DNA from: an uncultured Pelagibacteraceae bacterium
GTDB lineage: Bacteria; Pseudomonadota; Alphaproteobacteria; Pelagibacterales; Pelagibacteraceae
Direction: 5' to 3'
Assembly (NCBI GenBank): GCA_902546795.1
Contig: CACCLK010000007.1
Span: 1-40,662 of the forward strand
DNA: 40,662 bases
Positions 33,558 to 40,662 of this stretch are shown piece after piece. Within the stretch, counting starts at the first letter, position 1, and every line of letters starts with the position of its first letter. The notes beneath the pieces were generated by a model. That model was not told the DNA's origin and searched no databases. It worked only from the letters and a program-made list of their open reading frames with translations. Made by a program: the position numbers and the translations under genes.

Positions 33558-33579
33558 TTGGGGCGCGAAAGCGCCCCAA
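33558..33579. terminator. GC-rich GAAA-tetraloop hairpin between convergent genes
   Basis: TTGGGGCGC (33558-33566) pairs perfectly with GCGCCCCAA (33571-33579) around a GAAA loop, between the stop of the nuclease gene (33553) and the stop of the DUF2256 gene (33584). Few stems this GC-rich occur elsewhere in the window. There is no T tract after the stem on the plus strand, and an A tract follows on the minus strand, so it is not a canonical intrinsic terminator; it may stabilise 3' ends or act with another factor. The GAAA loop favours the plus strand. Confidence 0.55.
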
Positions 33580-33583
33580 CTAA

Positions 33584-33709
33584 TCATTTAGAGGAACACC
33601 TCTTAGAACAATATTTTACTTTATCCCAATTTAGTCTCCATTTTTTTCTCCAACTAAAAGGCTTATTGCAAACTGGACAAGTTTTTTTTGGCAAATCAGT
33701 TTTTTTCAT
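33584..33709 (-). CDS. 41-aa DUF2256 zinc-ribbon protein (not in ORF track)
   Basis: Missed by the ORF track; the track's plus ORF at 33543-33773 is its shadow. From the ATG at 33709 it reads MKKTDLPKKTCPVCNKPFSW, then RKKWRLNWDKVKYCSKRC, ending SSK. Four cysteines (CPVC and CSKRC) make a small zinc ribbon; the PFSWRKKW...W..VKYCS pattern is the DUF2256 signature. DUF2256 genes are often beside cryptochrome/photolyase genes, as here. It overlaps the DCC-protein gene by 14 bases. Confidence 0.88.
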   Translation of the reverse strand: MKKTDLPKKTCPVCNKPFSWRKKWRLNWDKVKYCSKRCSSK

Positions 33710-34055
33710 TGTTCAGAAGGTGTTTATTTTTTATAAACAGGAAATACGCTGCAATCTCATAAAAAATATTTAATATGAGAAACAGAGGTTTAATTTTAAA
33801 TATCTTATATAAAAAATTATATTTAGGAACATTCTTCCAAATTATTAAAAAAGACTCCGCCCCATCAATTACCTTACCATCTTGTATGACATGCATTCTT
33901 CTAAGAAGTTCTTTGTATGATTTTGAAGTAATTTTTTGAGCTTCTTCATTATTGGTTACGTCTATCCACTCAACAGTGTTATCACTATGTTTTTTGTAAT
34001 GATTGATCTCAGCTCTGCAAATATTACATGAATTATTAAAAAAAACTTTAACCAT
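33696..34055 (-). CDS. DCC-family thiol-disulfide oxidoreductase-like protein (DUF393)
   Basis: 119-aa thioredoxin-like protein. The motif FFNNSCNICRAEINHYKKH contains the family CxxC (Cys10, Cys13), and RMHVIQDGKVIDGAESFLIIW follows. A hydrophobic C-terminal region (FLILNIFYEIAAYFLFI) may associate with membrane. The family is often near photolyase and DUF2256 genes. It overlaps the cryptochrome gene by eight bases, which suggests one transcript cryptochrome / DCC / DUF2256. Confidence 0.86.
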   Translation of the reverse strand: MVKVFFNNSCNICRAEINHYKKHSDNTVEWIDVTNNEEAQKITSKSYKELLRRMHVIQDGKVIDGAESFLIIWKNVPKYNFLYKIFKIKPLFLILNIFYEIAAYFLFIKNKHLLNNEKN

Positions 34056-35529
34056 TAGTATTTTCTTTTATAAAATTATTTGCAGCTTTGAAAATTCTTG
34101 TTTTTCTCTCTTTATTCATTTTTTCAGAAACTCTTACCATCATTGCAAGACGAGGATTTTTTAAAAAAAACTTTTTGTGCCGATCTATAAATTTCCAATA
34201 TAATCCATCCATAACATCACACCATGGACCTTTCTTAAAGTGCATCATCTTTAAAAAATAACTTGAACCACAGATATAAGGTTTTGTGGCAAATATTCCA
34301 CCATCACTAAATAATCCCATTCCATAAACATTTGGTGCCATTACCCAGTCAGATGAGTCTACAAACATTTCCATGAACCATTTGTAAACTTGTTTAGGAT
34401 TTATCTCACAAAGATTCATTATATTAGCCAATATCATCAATCTCTCAATGTGATGAGACCATCCGTAATTTTTAGCATTATTAATTGCATGATCAAGAGG
34501 ATCTAACCCTGTGGTGCCCTCATACCAAGATTTTTTCATCTTTCGATTATGATTAAAAAAATTTGTTTTTTCTAATCTTTGATCGTAGTTTTGATAGATG
34601 CCTCTCATAAATTCTCTCCAACCAATAATTTGTCTTATGTAACCTTCTAAAGAATTTAAAGGTACCTTGTTTTCAATTTTTTTTAACTTAGAAATAATTT
34701 CTTCAGGCGTAATCAATCCTAGGTTTATGAGTGGGCTTAGAGCGCTGTGAAAAACAGTGTTGGATTTATCAGTCACAGCATCTTCGTAATCCCCAAATAA
34801 TTTTATTCTCTCTTTTAAAAATTCATCTAACCATTTATTTGCATCTTTCCTATTTGTTGGGAACCAAAATTTGTCTGTGTTTCCTGGGTGATCTTTAAAG
34901 TTAGAATTTATAAATTTTTTTAAAACAGAAGTGTCTTTTGTATCTTTTACTTTAGATATTTGAGGAATTTTAATTGAATTGGGAAGTTTTTTTCTATTTT
35001 CCTCATCAAAACTCCATTTATTTCCTTTAGGGGTTCCATTTTTACTCATAAGTAAATTCATTTTTATTCGGACTATTTTATAAAAGTTAGCCATAAAAGG
35101 TCTTTTATTTTTTGATAGATAGTTTTTAAACTCTTCTCTATCCATTAAAAACATTGGAGATTTAATTTGATTTATTTTTAAAGAATTCTTTTTACAAAAA
35201 CTCAATATTTTTTTTTCAAATAACTTATCTTCTATTTCAAAAAAAGAAACTTCTTTTACCTTTTTTTCTTTAATAATTTTTGAGAGTTTTTTTTCATAAG
35301 GAATTTTAAAATCTTTATTTACATCTTTATAAATTAAATTAAAATTTTTAGATTTCAGCTCATCTCTGAAAGATCTCATAGAAGAGAGAAAAAGAAGTAT
35401 CTTTAATTTATGATGTTTCTCAAAAGTGCAAAGATCAAAATCCTCTGCCATAAAGAAAATATGATCCTTATATTTGTTAAAATATGTAGGATTAAATAAC
35501 TGATTTCCTAAAATTAAAAAAAGTTTCAT
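34048..35529 (-). CDS. Cryptochrome/photolyase-related protein (CryPro/FeS-BCP type) lacking CxxC cluster ligands
   Basis: 493-aa member of the bacterial FeS-BCP group, whose relatives such as Agrobacterium PhrB repair (6-4) photoproducts. Seen are the N-terminal LILGNQLF, LEGYIRQIIGWREFMRGIY, the WSHHIERLMILANIMNLCEI helix, and DWVMAPNVYGMGLFSDGG with KPYICGSSYFLKM. PhrB uses four cysteines for a 4Fe-4S cluster; here the first (Cys374) and a late one (Cys437) are present, but the YC..C pair is replaced by HFKKG in a shortened loop. Cys420 is nearby. Cluster loss or rearrangement is likely. Confidence 0.9.
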   Translation of the reverse strand: MKLFLILGNQLFNPTYFNKYKDHIFFMAEDFDLCTFEKHHKLKILLFLSSMRSFRDELKSKNFNLIYKDVNKDFKIPYEKKLSKIIKEKKVKEVSFFEIEDKLFEKKILSFCKKNSLKINQIKSPMFLMDREEFKNYLSKNKRPFMANFYKIVRIKMNLLMSKNGTPKGNKWSFDEENRKKLPNSIKIPQISKVKDTKDTSVLKKFINSNFKDHPGNTDKFWFPTNRKDANKWLDEFLKERIKLFGDYEDAVTDKSNTVFHSALSPLINLGLITPEEIISKLKKIENKVPLNSLEGYIRQIIGWREFMRGIYQNYDQRLEKTNFFNHNRKMKKSWYEGTTGLDPLDHAINNAKNYGWSHHIERLMILANIMNLCEINPKQVYKWFMEMFVDSSDWVMAPNVYGMGLFSDGGIFATKPYICGSSYFLKMMHFKKGPWCDVMDGLYWKFIDRHKKFFLKNPRLAMMVRVSEKMNKERKTRIFKAANNFIKENTNG

Positions 35530-35548
35530 TGGATACTTATATTTGAAG

Positions 35549-36397
35549 TTATCTATTAATCGAATTTGATCTTTTGAAGCATTTGATTGTATTTTTTAGT
35601 AAACAAGCAATTGTCATTGGGCCTACGCCACCTGGAACCGGTGTAATGGCTTTCGCCACCTTTTTAACATCATCAAAATCAACATCTCCGGTTATTTTAT
35701 CGTTCTTTTTATTAATCCCCACATCTATGACGATGGCACCTTTTTTAACCCAGTCACCCTTCACCATTTCACATATTCCTGCAGCTGAAATTAAGATATC
35801 TGCACGTTTACACTCGGATTTTAAGTCTTTTGATTTAGAGTGTAAGATTGTTACAGTGCAATCTTCTTTAAGTAATAATTGAGCCATCGGCTTTCCATTC
35901 AAATTTGACCTTCCAATAATTACTGCATGTTTACCACTTAAATCTTTAACAACATTCTTAACAAGAGATAAACATCCTAAGGGAGTGCAAGGTACAATTG
36001 CCTCATTTCCAGAAGCGAGATTTCCGACATTTTGAGGATGAAAACCATCGACATCTTTGTTTGGGTCTATCGAATTAATTACTTTTTCCTTTTTAATGTG
36101 TGTTGGAATCGGAAGTTGTACTAAAATTCCAGAAACATCTGGATTTTTATTTAGCTCGTTAATTTTATTTAATAAATCTTTTTCATTTATTTCTTTTGGG
36201 AATTTTATCACCTCCGATTCAATATTTACCTCTCGAGCTTTTTTTTGTTTATTCTTTACATAAATTTGGCTTGGTAGAAAATCACCAATTAATATAACGG
36301 AAAGTTTTAGCTTGAATCCTTTTTTTTGGATGAGAGATACCTCATTCTTTATTTCGCTTATGAGTTCAGCAGCAATTTTTTTTCCATCAATTATCAT
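35549..36397 (-). CDS. folD: Methylenetetrahydrofolate dehydrogenase/cyclohydrolase FolD
   Basis: Bifunctional enzyme interconverting methylene-, methenyl- and formyl-tetrahydrofolate. The 282-aa protein shows SQIYVKNKQKKARE with the active-site lysine (Lys50), GILVQLPIPTHI, KDVDGFHPQNVGNL, the Rossmann motif IIGRSNLNGKPMAQLL and TPVPGGVGPMTIACLL. It starts next to the yggT stop. It provides one-carbon units, a central issue in SAR11 metabolism. Confidence 0.97.
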   Translation of the reverse strand: MIIDGKKIAAELISEIKNEVSLIQKKGFKLKLSVILIGDFLPSQIYVKNKQKKAREVNIESEVIKFPKEINEKDLLNKINELNKNPDVSGILVQLPIPTHIKKEKVINSIDPNKDVDGFHPQNVGNLASGNEAIVPCTPLGCLSLVKNVVKDLSGKHAVIIGRSNLNGKPMAQLLLKEDCTVTILHSKSKDLKSECKRADILISAAGICEMVKGDWVKKGAIVIDVGINKKNDKITGDVDFDDVKKVAKAITPVPGGVGPMTIACLLKNTIKCFKRSNSINR

Positions 36398-36688
36398 TTA
36401 AAACATAGCGGGTGCAAAAAATTCAAATATTAAGTTTCTTATAAAAATTATCAATAAAATCAAAACTATTGGGGATATATCAATTGACCCAAGATTTGGT
36501 AAAAAATTTCTTATCGGCCTTAATAGAGGATCGGTCAGCCTGTAAGTTACATCAAGTATAGAATAAACTAAACGGTTTGAAGTATTTAAGATATTGAAAG
36601 CCACAAGCCAACTAAGCATTACGTTTATCACTAATATCCAAAGATAGATATTAACTGCGCTATCAATCAGTATTAATACAGATTTCAT
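36398..36688 (-). CDS. YggT family membrane protein
   Basis: 96-aa inner-membrane protein with two hydrophobic segments (about 8-35 and 70-92) and the family motif YRLTDPLLRPIRNFLPNLGSIDISPIVLILLI. In many bacteria YggT is linked to cell division or osmotic tolerance; here it overlaps the mechanosensitive channel gene by four bases. Exact function unknown. Confidence 0.92.
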   Translation of the reverse strand: MKSVLILIDSAVNIYLWILVINVMLSWLVAFNILNTSNRLVYSILDVTYRLTDPLLRPIRNFLPNLGSIDISPIVLILLIIFIRNLIFEFFAPAMF

Positions 36689-37779
36689 AAGTTTTTCTCC
36701 ACATAAATTGATTGGCTTGGAAACGCAAAAGAGGATCCATTTTTTTCTACTATTCTTTTAATTTCTAAAACTAATCTATCTTTAATTTCAAGCCATTCTA
36801 AAAAATACTTCGTACTAGTAAAACATAAAACTCTTATATCAATTGAGCTTGCTGAAAATTGATCAACTTTAATTGATATAAAGGTCTCTTTATCTTTTGA
36901 AAAATCTTTACTACCATTAATATGTTTTTCAATCTCATCTCTAATTTTTGTCAATTGCTCCACAGAGGTTTTATACTCAAGACCTATCAACCAATCTATT
37001 TTTCTATGGGTAATTTGAGAGTTGTTAATTACAGCTTTTTCTGCAAATTGAAAATTCGGAATAGTAGCCAAAGATTTGTCAAATCTTCTAACGACAGTCG
37101 ATCTAAATCCAATATTTTCTACCGAGCCTTCAATTACTCCCTCGACATAAATCCAATCTCCTACTCTAAACCTTCTCTCTACCAAAACTAAAATTCCCGA
37201 TATTAAATTTTTAAACAAATCTTGCGCACCTAAAGCAACTGCAACACCGAATAAACCTAGTCCAGCTATAATTGGTCCAATTTTTATTCCCCATAGCTCA
37301 AGAACTGCTGCAGCACCAAGAATTAAAATCAATATTTTTATAGATTTAATTATCCAGTTGAGTAAATCTCTTGAGAGCAAATCTCCAAATGATTTAACAA
37401 CTGCAGAGAGTGGGCCAATGAGTTGATGAATTGTCCAAAATATAATAATTGTTATTAAAGTCCTATTGGCATTATCAAAAAAGTCCTGGGTTCCATCTCC
37501 TAAAGTTACATAACTAGTAGCTACAAAAAAACCAATTACTATTGGAAAAAATTTTGTTGGACCTATCAGAGCTGAAACAAGAGAATTATCAAAATTATTA
37601 GTTGTTCTGGCTACATATTTTTCAAGACGTCTTACAACAAATTTTGTGAAAATACCTCTTAACAATAAAAACAAAAAGAATATTAAGATTGCGATAATTA
37701 TCTCAGATATGTTTACACCCGAGATTCCGTTCTTCCAAACCTCGATGAATAAACTTGTAAATTTTTCTAATATTTCCAT
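36685..37779 (-). CDS. Mechanosensitive ion channel, MscS family
   Basis: 364-aa membrane protein with about four to five N-terminal helices. The pore helix is GLGLFGVAVALGAQDLFKNLISGILVLVE, followed by the beta domain FRVGDWIYVEGVIEGSVENIGFRSTVVRRFD, both diagnostic of MscS. It should open on membrane tension to release solutes during osmotic downshock. The stop overlaps the yggT start; the hemD stop lies five bases upstream. Confidence 0.94.
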   Translation of the reverse strand: MEILEKFTSLFIEVWKNGISGVNISEIIIAILIFFLFLLLRGIFTKFVVRRLEKYVARTTNNFDNSLVSALIGPTKFFPIVIGFFVATSYVTLGDGTQDFFDNANRTLITIIIFWTIHQLIGPLSAVVKSFGDLLSRDLLNWIIKSIKILILILGAAAVLELWGIKIGPIIAGLGLFGVAVALGAQDLFKNLISGILVLVERRFRVGDWIYVEGVIEGSVENIGFRSTVVRRFDKSLATIPNFQFAEKAVINNSQITHRKIDWLIGLEYKTSVEQLTKIRDEIEKHINGSKDFSKDKETFISIKVDQFSASSIDIRVLCFTSTKYFLEWLEIKDRLVLEIKRIVEKNGSSFAFPSQSIYVEKNL

Positions 37780-37783
37780 TGGT

Positions 37784-38488
37784 TCAATTTTCTATTTTTT
37801 TAAATTCTTCGCCTGGAATAAAAACATCTACTTTTTTCCAGTTTTTGGAATTTAAGAATTCTTTAATTTTTTTACTTATACACATAACTTTACATTGTGT
37901 CATTAGTTCGGTTAGAGAGTATTTTTTACTAATTTCATTAAAGCTTTCTGCGCTCCTCATTGAGTAAATAAGTGCTATATCAGGGGGGTAGTTTTTTATC
38001 AAAGCTAAGTTTTCTTTATTGATCTCAAAAATTTGTGATGATTTATAATTTTCGAATTTAACTACATCTATCCCCTCTGATCTTAATTCTTTATCTAGCT
38101 CGTATGAAGTTACATCACCACACAAATATGCTAATTTTCTTTTTTCTTTTTTTGAAACCTTTTCAGAGTTTAAAATAAGATTTTTTAAAGCATTAACAGT
38201 TCCTGATGCTGCAAAAGTATTATTAAATCCTTTTTGCCTTAAGGATTTCTCGGTAATACTTCCAACGCAATAACATTTAATTTTTTTATCTAAATTCTTT
38301 AATTTTAAAAATCTTACCGCATTGGCGCTAGTAAAAATTAAACCGCTAAAATCATTTGTATCTATTGGCATCATATCATTAGAGGAAATTTTAAGCGTAG
38401 GCACATGGATAATTTTATGTCCAGATGAAAAAAATTTCTTCAAAAGATCCTCGGCCTCAATTAATGGTCTAGTAAAAATAATATTCAT
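37784..38488 (-). CDS. hemD: Uroporphyrinogen-III synthase
   Basis: Closes and rearranges hydroxymethylbilane to uroporphyrinogen III in haem synthesis. The 234-aa sequence is divergent, as usual for HemD, but starts MNIIFTRPLIEAEDLLKKFF and has GLIFTSANAVRFL, CYCVGSITEKSLRQKGF and ALIYSMRSAESF, all HemD-like. The overlap of four bases with hemC confirms the assignment. Confidence 0.9.
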   Translation of the reverse strand: MNIIFTRPLIEAEDLLKKFFSSGHKIIHVPTLKISSNDMMPIDTNDFSGLIFTSANAVRFLKLKNLDKKIKCYCVGSITEKSLRQKGFNNTFAASGTVNALKNLILNSEKVSKKEKRKLAYLCGDVTSYELDKELRSEGIDVVKFENYKSSQIFEINKENLALIKNYPPDIALIYSMRSAESFNEISKKYSLTELMTQCKVMCISKKIKEFLNSKNWKKVDVFIPGEEFKKIEN

Positions 38489-39405
38489 CTCTTTTTTATA
38501 AAATTTCCTTTAGATATTTTTAATATCTCTTTCGCTACATCCTTTCCAAGTTTTTTAGGTTTATTTTTATTCCCAATCCTTTTTAACTCAAAAAATTTTT
38601 CTTCATCGTCAGAAAAAAGTTGAACTTCTAATTTAATTCTATTTTTCGATAATTTAGCATAACATCCTACTGCTGTATCGCAATCACCTCCTATATTTTT
38701 TAAGAAACTTCTTTCTGCAATGGCACAGATTTGGGTATTTTTGTGATTTATTTTATTAAGTAACTCTCTAATTTTTCTGTCCTTAGTCCTAGATTGAACA
38801 GCTATAATACCCTGACCTGCACATGGTAAAAAAAACTTTGTGGGAAAAATTTCTTTTACATAAGAGTCATATTTTAAAGTTTTGACCCCAGCTAGTGCCA
38901 AAATAATTCCATCGAATTGTCCACTTTTAATTTTTTTTATTCTTGTGTCAATATTCCCTCTCATTTCCTTTACTAAAATATTTCTATTAAAAAGTTTCGA
39001 TTGTAACTCCCTTCGTTTAGAGCTTGAACCTACTATATTTTTTTTTAATTTTGAAAAATTTTTAAAATTTTTTGATAGAAAACAATCTCTTGGATCGTTT
39101 CTTTTTATAAAAGCTTGAATTGATAATCCTTTTGTTTCTATTGAGTCTAAATCTTTAAGAGAATGTACAGCAATATTAATTTTTTTTTGTATCAGCTTAT
39201 TTTCTATCTCTTTGCAAAATAAGTTTTTTCCACCTATTTCAGATATTTTTTTATTCTTGTTACGATCTCCAGATGTTTTTATTGTAACTATTTCTGCTCG
39301 TAATATTTTTTTTTTATCATTTGAAAGAATGAGATTTTTAACTTTGTTAGCGTAAGCTAAAGAAAGTTTGCTTCCACGACAACCAATTTTGATTTTTTTT
39401 ATCAT
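38485..39405 (-). CDS. hemC: Porphobilinogen deaminase (hydroxymethylbilane synthase)
   Basis: Polymerises four porphobilinogens into hydroxymethylbilane. The 306-aa protein shows IGCRGSKLSLAYA, TIKTSGD, AVHSLKDLDS (catalytic Asp), GSSSKRRELQ, EMRGNIDTRI and PCAGQGIIAVQ. The dipyrromethane cofactor would attach to Cys242 in NIGGDCDTAVG, a variant of the usual GGC/GSC motif. It is divergent from tsaD, with 38 bases between their starts. Confidence 0.96.
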   Translation of the reverse strand: MIKKIKIGCRGSKLSLAYANKVKNLILSNDKKKILRAEIVTIKTSGDRNKNKKISEIGGKNLFCKEIENKLIQKKINIAVHSLKDLDSIETKGLSIQAFIKRNDPRDCFLSKNFKNFSKLKKNIVGSSSKRRELQSKLFNRNILVKEMRGNIDTRIKKIKSGQFDGIILALAGVKTLKYDSYVKEIFPTKFFLPCAGQGIIAVQSRTKDRKIRELLNKINHKNTQICAIAERSFLKNIGGDCDTAVGCYAKLSKNRIKLEVQLFSDDEEKFFELKRIGNKNKPKKLGKDVAKEILKISKGNFIKKR

Positions 39406-39443
39406 TTGTAAAATAAATTTAATATTTTATACTAACTTATCTT

Positions 39444-40520
39444 ATGAGAAAAAAGCTTACTTTTTTAGGAATTGAGACAAGTTGTGACGAAACAGCAGCT
39501 TCAATAGTACAGGAAAAACAAGATGGTACAGGAAAGATTTTATCTAATGTGATTTCAAGTCAAGTTGATAATCACAATAAATTCGGAGGTGTTGTGCCTG
39601 AGCTAGCCGCAAGGTCACACCTAGAAAATATAGAATTTATTATAAATAAATCTCTAAAAGTAAGTAAATTAAAATTATCTGATATCGATGGAATTGCAGC
39701 AACTGCTGGACCCGGCCTTGTAGTTTGCTTAACAGTAGGTTTGAACATTGGAAAAGCGATAGCTGGTTTTCTTAAAAAACCTTTTATTGCTGTTAATCAT
39801 CTTGAGGGGCATGCTTTAAGTCCAGGCTTAGAAAAAAAATTAGACTTTCCATTTCTTCTATTGCTTATATCAGGTGGTCACTCACAATTTCTTATTGTAA
39901 ATGACATAAATGATTATAGGCAACTTGGCACTACGATTGATGATGCCTTAGGAGAAACTTTTGATAAAACTTCAAAAATGTTAGGTCTTAGTTATCCTGG
40001 TGGTCCGGTGATAGAAAAACTGGCAAAAAAAGGCAATGGAGATAAATTTAAATTGCCTTTACCTATAATTAATAAAGCTGGATGTAATTTATCATTCGCT
40101 GGACTAAAAACTGCAATTTTAAGAGAGGTGGAAAAAAATAAAATTGATAACAATTTTAAAAATAATTTAGCTGCTTCATTTCAAAAAACCATTATAAAAA
40201 TTTTAAAAAAGAAAACAAAAGTTGCAATTGACGAATTTAAGAAAATTTCAAATAATAATTTTAATCATTTTGTTGTTGCAGGCGGTGTGGCCGTAAACAA
40301 AGATATTAGAAAAAACTTGAAACTTATAGCTGAGCAGTCGGGTTTGAAGATACTTTTTCCTGATCCAAAGATTTGCGGTGATAACGCTGCAATGATTGCA
40401 TGGGCTGGTATTAATAGGTACAAAAAAAAATTATTAAATGACTTAAGTGTGCCACCAAAATCAAGATGGCAACTTGATGAAAGGGCTCCTTTCATGAAAG
40501 GACCTGGATTAAAATTGTAA
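39444..40520 (+). CDS. tsaD: tRNA N6-adenosine threonylcarbamoyltransferase TsaD
   Basis: Transfers threonylcarbamoyl to A37 of ANN-decoding tRNAs; ASKHA fold. The start LTFLGIETSCDETAASIV, metal-binding histidines in NHLEGHAL, SGGHSQFLIV, LGETFDKTSKMLGLSYPGGP, VAGGVAVNKDIR and FPDPKICGDNAAMIAWAG are all present. The 358-aa length is normal. The EVE-domain gene starts on the next base after the stop. Confidence 0.97.
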   Translation: MRKKLTFLGIETSCDETAASIVQEKQDGTGKILSNVISSQVDNHNKFGGVVPELAARSHLENIEFIINKSLKVSKLKLSDIDGIAATAGPGLVVCLTVGLNIGKAIAGFLKKPFIAVNHLEGHALSPGLEKKLDFPFLLLLISGGHSQFLIVNDINDYRQLGTTIDDALGETFDKTSKMLGLSYPGGPVIEKLAKKGNGDKFKLPLPIINKAGCNLSFAGLKTAILREVEKNKIDNNFKNNLAASFQKTIIKILKKKTKVAIDEFKKISNNNFNHFVVAGGVAVNKDIRKNLKLIAEQSGLKILFPDPKICGDNAAMIAWAGINRYKKKLLNDLSVPPKSRWQLDERAPFMKGPGLKL

Positions 40521-40662
40521 ATGAATTATTGGCTCCTAAAGTCAGAACCAGATGTCTGGTCTATAGATCAACAAATGCAGGCTGGTGTGAGAGGCGCAAC
40601 TTGGGACGGTGTTAGAAATTATCAGGCTGCAAATTTTTTGAAAGCGATGAAAGTTGGCGATT
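40521..40662 (+). CDS. EVE domain protein, 5' part cut by the window edge
   Basis: Starts directly after the tsaD stop. The 47 visible codons read MNYWLLKSEPDVWSIDQQM, then GVRGATWDGVRNYQAANFLK, the typical N terminus of EVE-domain proteins (thymocyte nuclear protein 1-like), a PUA-related fold proposed to bind modified nucleic acid bases. It is not in the ORF track because it lacks a stop in the window. Confidence 0.9.
   Translation, partial: MNYWLLKSEPDVWSIDQQMQAGVRGATWDGVRNYQAANFLKAMKVGD

Noticed and set aside
33543-33773. Plus-strand ORF of 76 aa
   Set aside because: It is the antisense shadow of the DUF2256 gene, whose four-cysteine pattern is much more convincing.

Overview
The window looks like part of a SAR11-type alphaproteobacterial chromosome (Candidatus Pelagibacter or a close relative). 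The DNA is very AT-rich, lysine and asparagine codons are dominated by AAA/AAT, genes are packed with 1-4 base overlaps, and there are no insertion sequences, tRNAs, rRNAs or CRISPR arrays. The gene content fits: TRAP transporter, glycolate oxidase GlcDEF, system I cytochrome c maturation, DUF2794, an IalB-like protein and several photolyase-family genes. The species assignment is inferred from protein character and synteny, not from a search.

Layout. 1-1630 (minus): truncated rpsP and ffh. 1631-1792: a structured intergenic region with three hairpins. 1793-3533 (plus): dapF and ftsY. 3513-22546 is a minus-strand run of about 19 kb. Read in its own direction it holds hspQ, a perfect interleaved pseudoknot, ccmC-D-E-F-G-H, a PagL-like lipid A deacylase, an LldD-type hydroxyacid dehydrogenase, a PLP aminotransferase, glcD-glcE-glcF, a 2-hydroxyacid dehydrogenase, a TRAP transporter (dctP, internal terminator, dctQ, dctM), an amidase, a 58-aa membrane protein missed by the ORF track, a DMT exporter and an alpha/beta hydrolase. 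The middle of this run reads as a module for uptake and oxidation of small hydroxy- and oxo-acids (glycolate/lactate to glyoxylate/pyruvate), possibly with transamination.

22577-28982: yciB, DUF2794, a BAX inhibitor-1 family protein, aldo/keto reductase, IalB-like protein, argG, psiE-like, an SDR lacking the catalytic tyrosine, a 62-aa protein and exported msrA. 28970-35529 is the most unusual part. It contains a photolyase-like protein with no N-terminal antenna domain, a 300-aa orphan, a strong terminator, then a three-gene cassette (108-aa orphan, GIY-YIG nuclease, Cas4/RecB-like PD-(D/E)XK nuclease with four cysteines). On the opposite strand follow a 41-aa DUF2256 zinc-ribbon protein missed by the ORF track, a DCC-family thiol oxidoreductase, and an FeS-BCP/CryPro-type photolyase that lacks the usual CxxC cluster ligands. 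35549-39405 (minus): folD, yggT, an mscS-type channel, hemD and hemC. 39444-40662 (plus): tsaD and a truncated EVE-domain gene.

The best candidates for something undescribed are (i) the nuclease cassette 31821-33553, which has strong Shine-Dalgarno sites and more CGN arginine codons than its neighbours and sits inside a photolyase gene cluster; (ii) the pseudoknot at 22045-22123; (iii) the structured RNA upstream of ffh; and (iv) the two atypical photolyase-family proteins.
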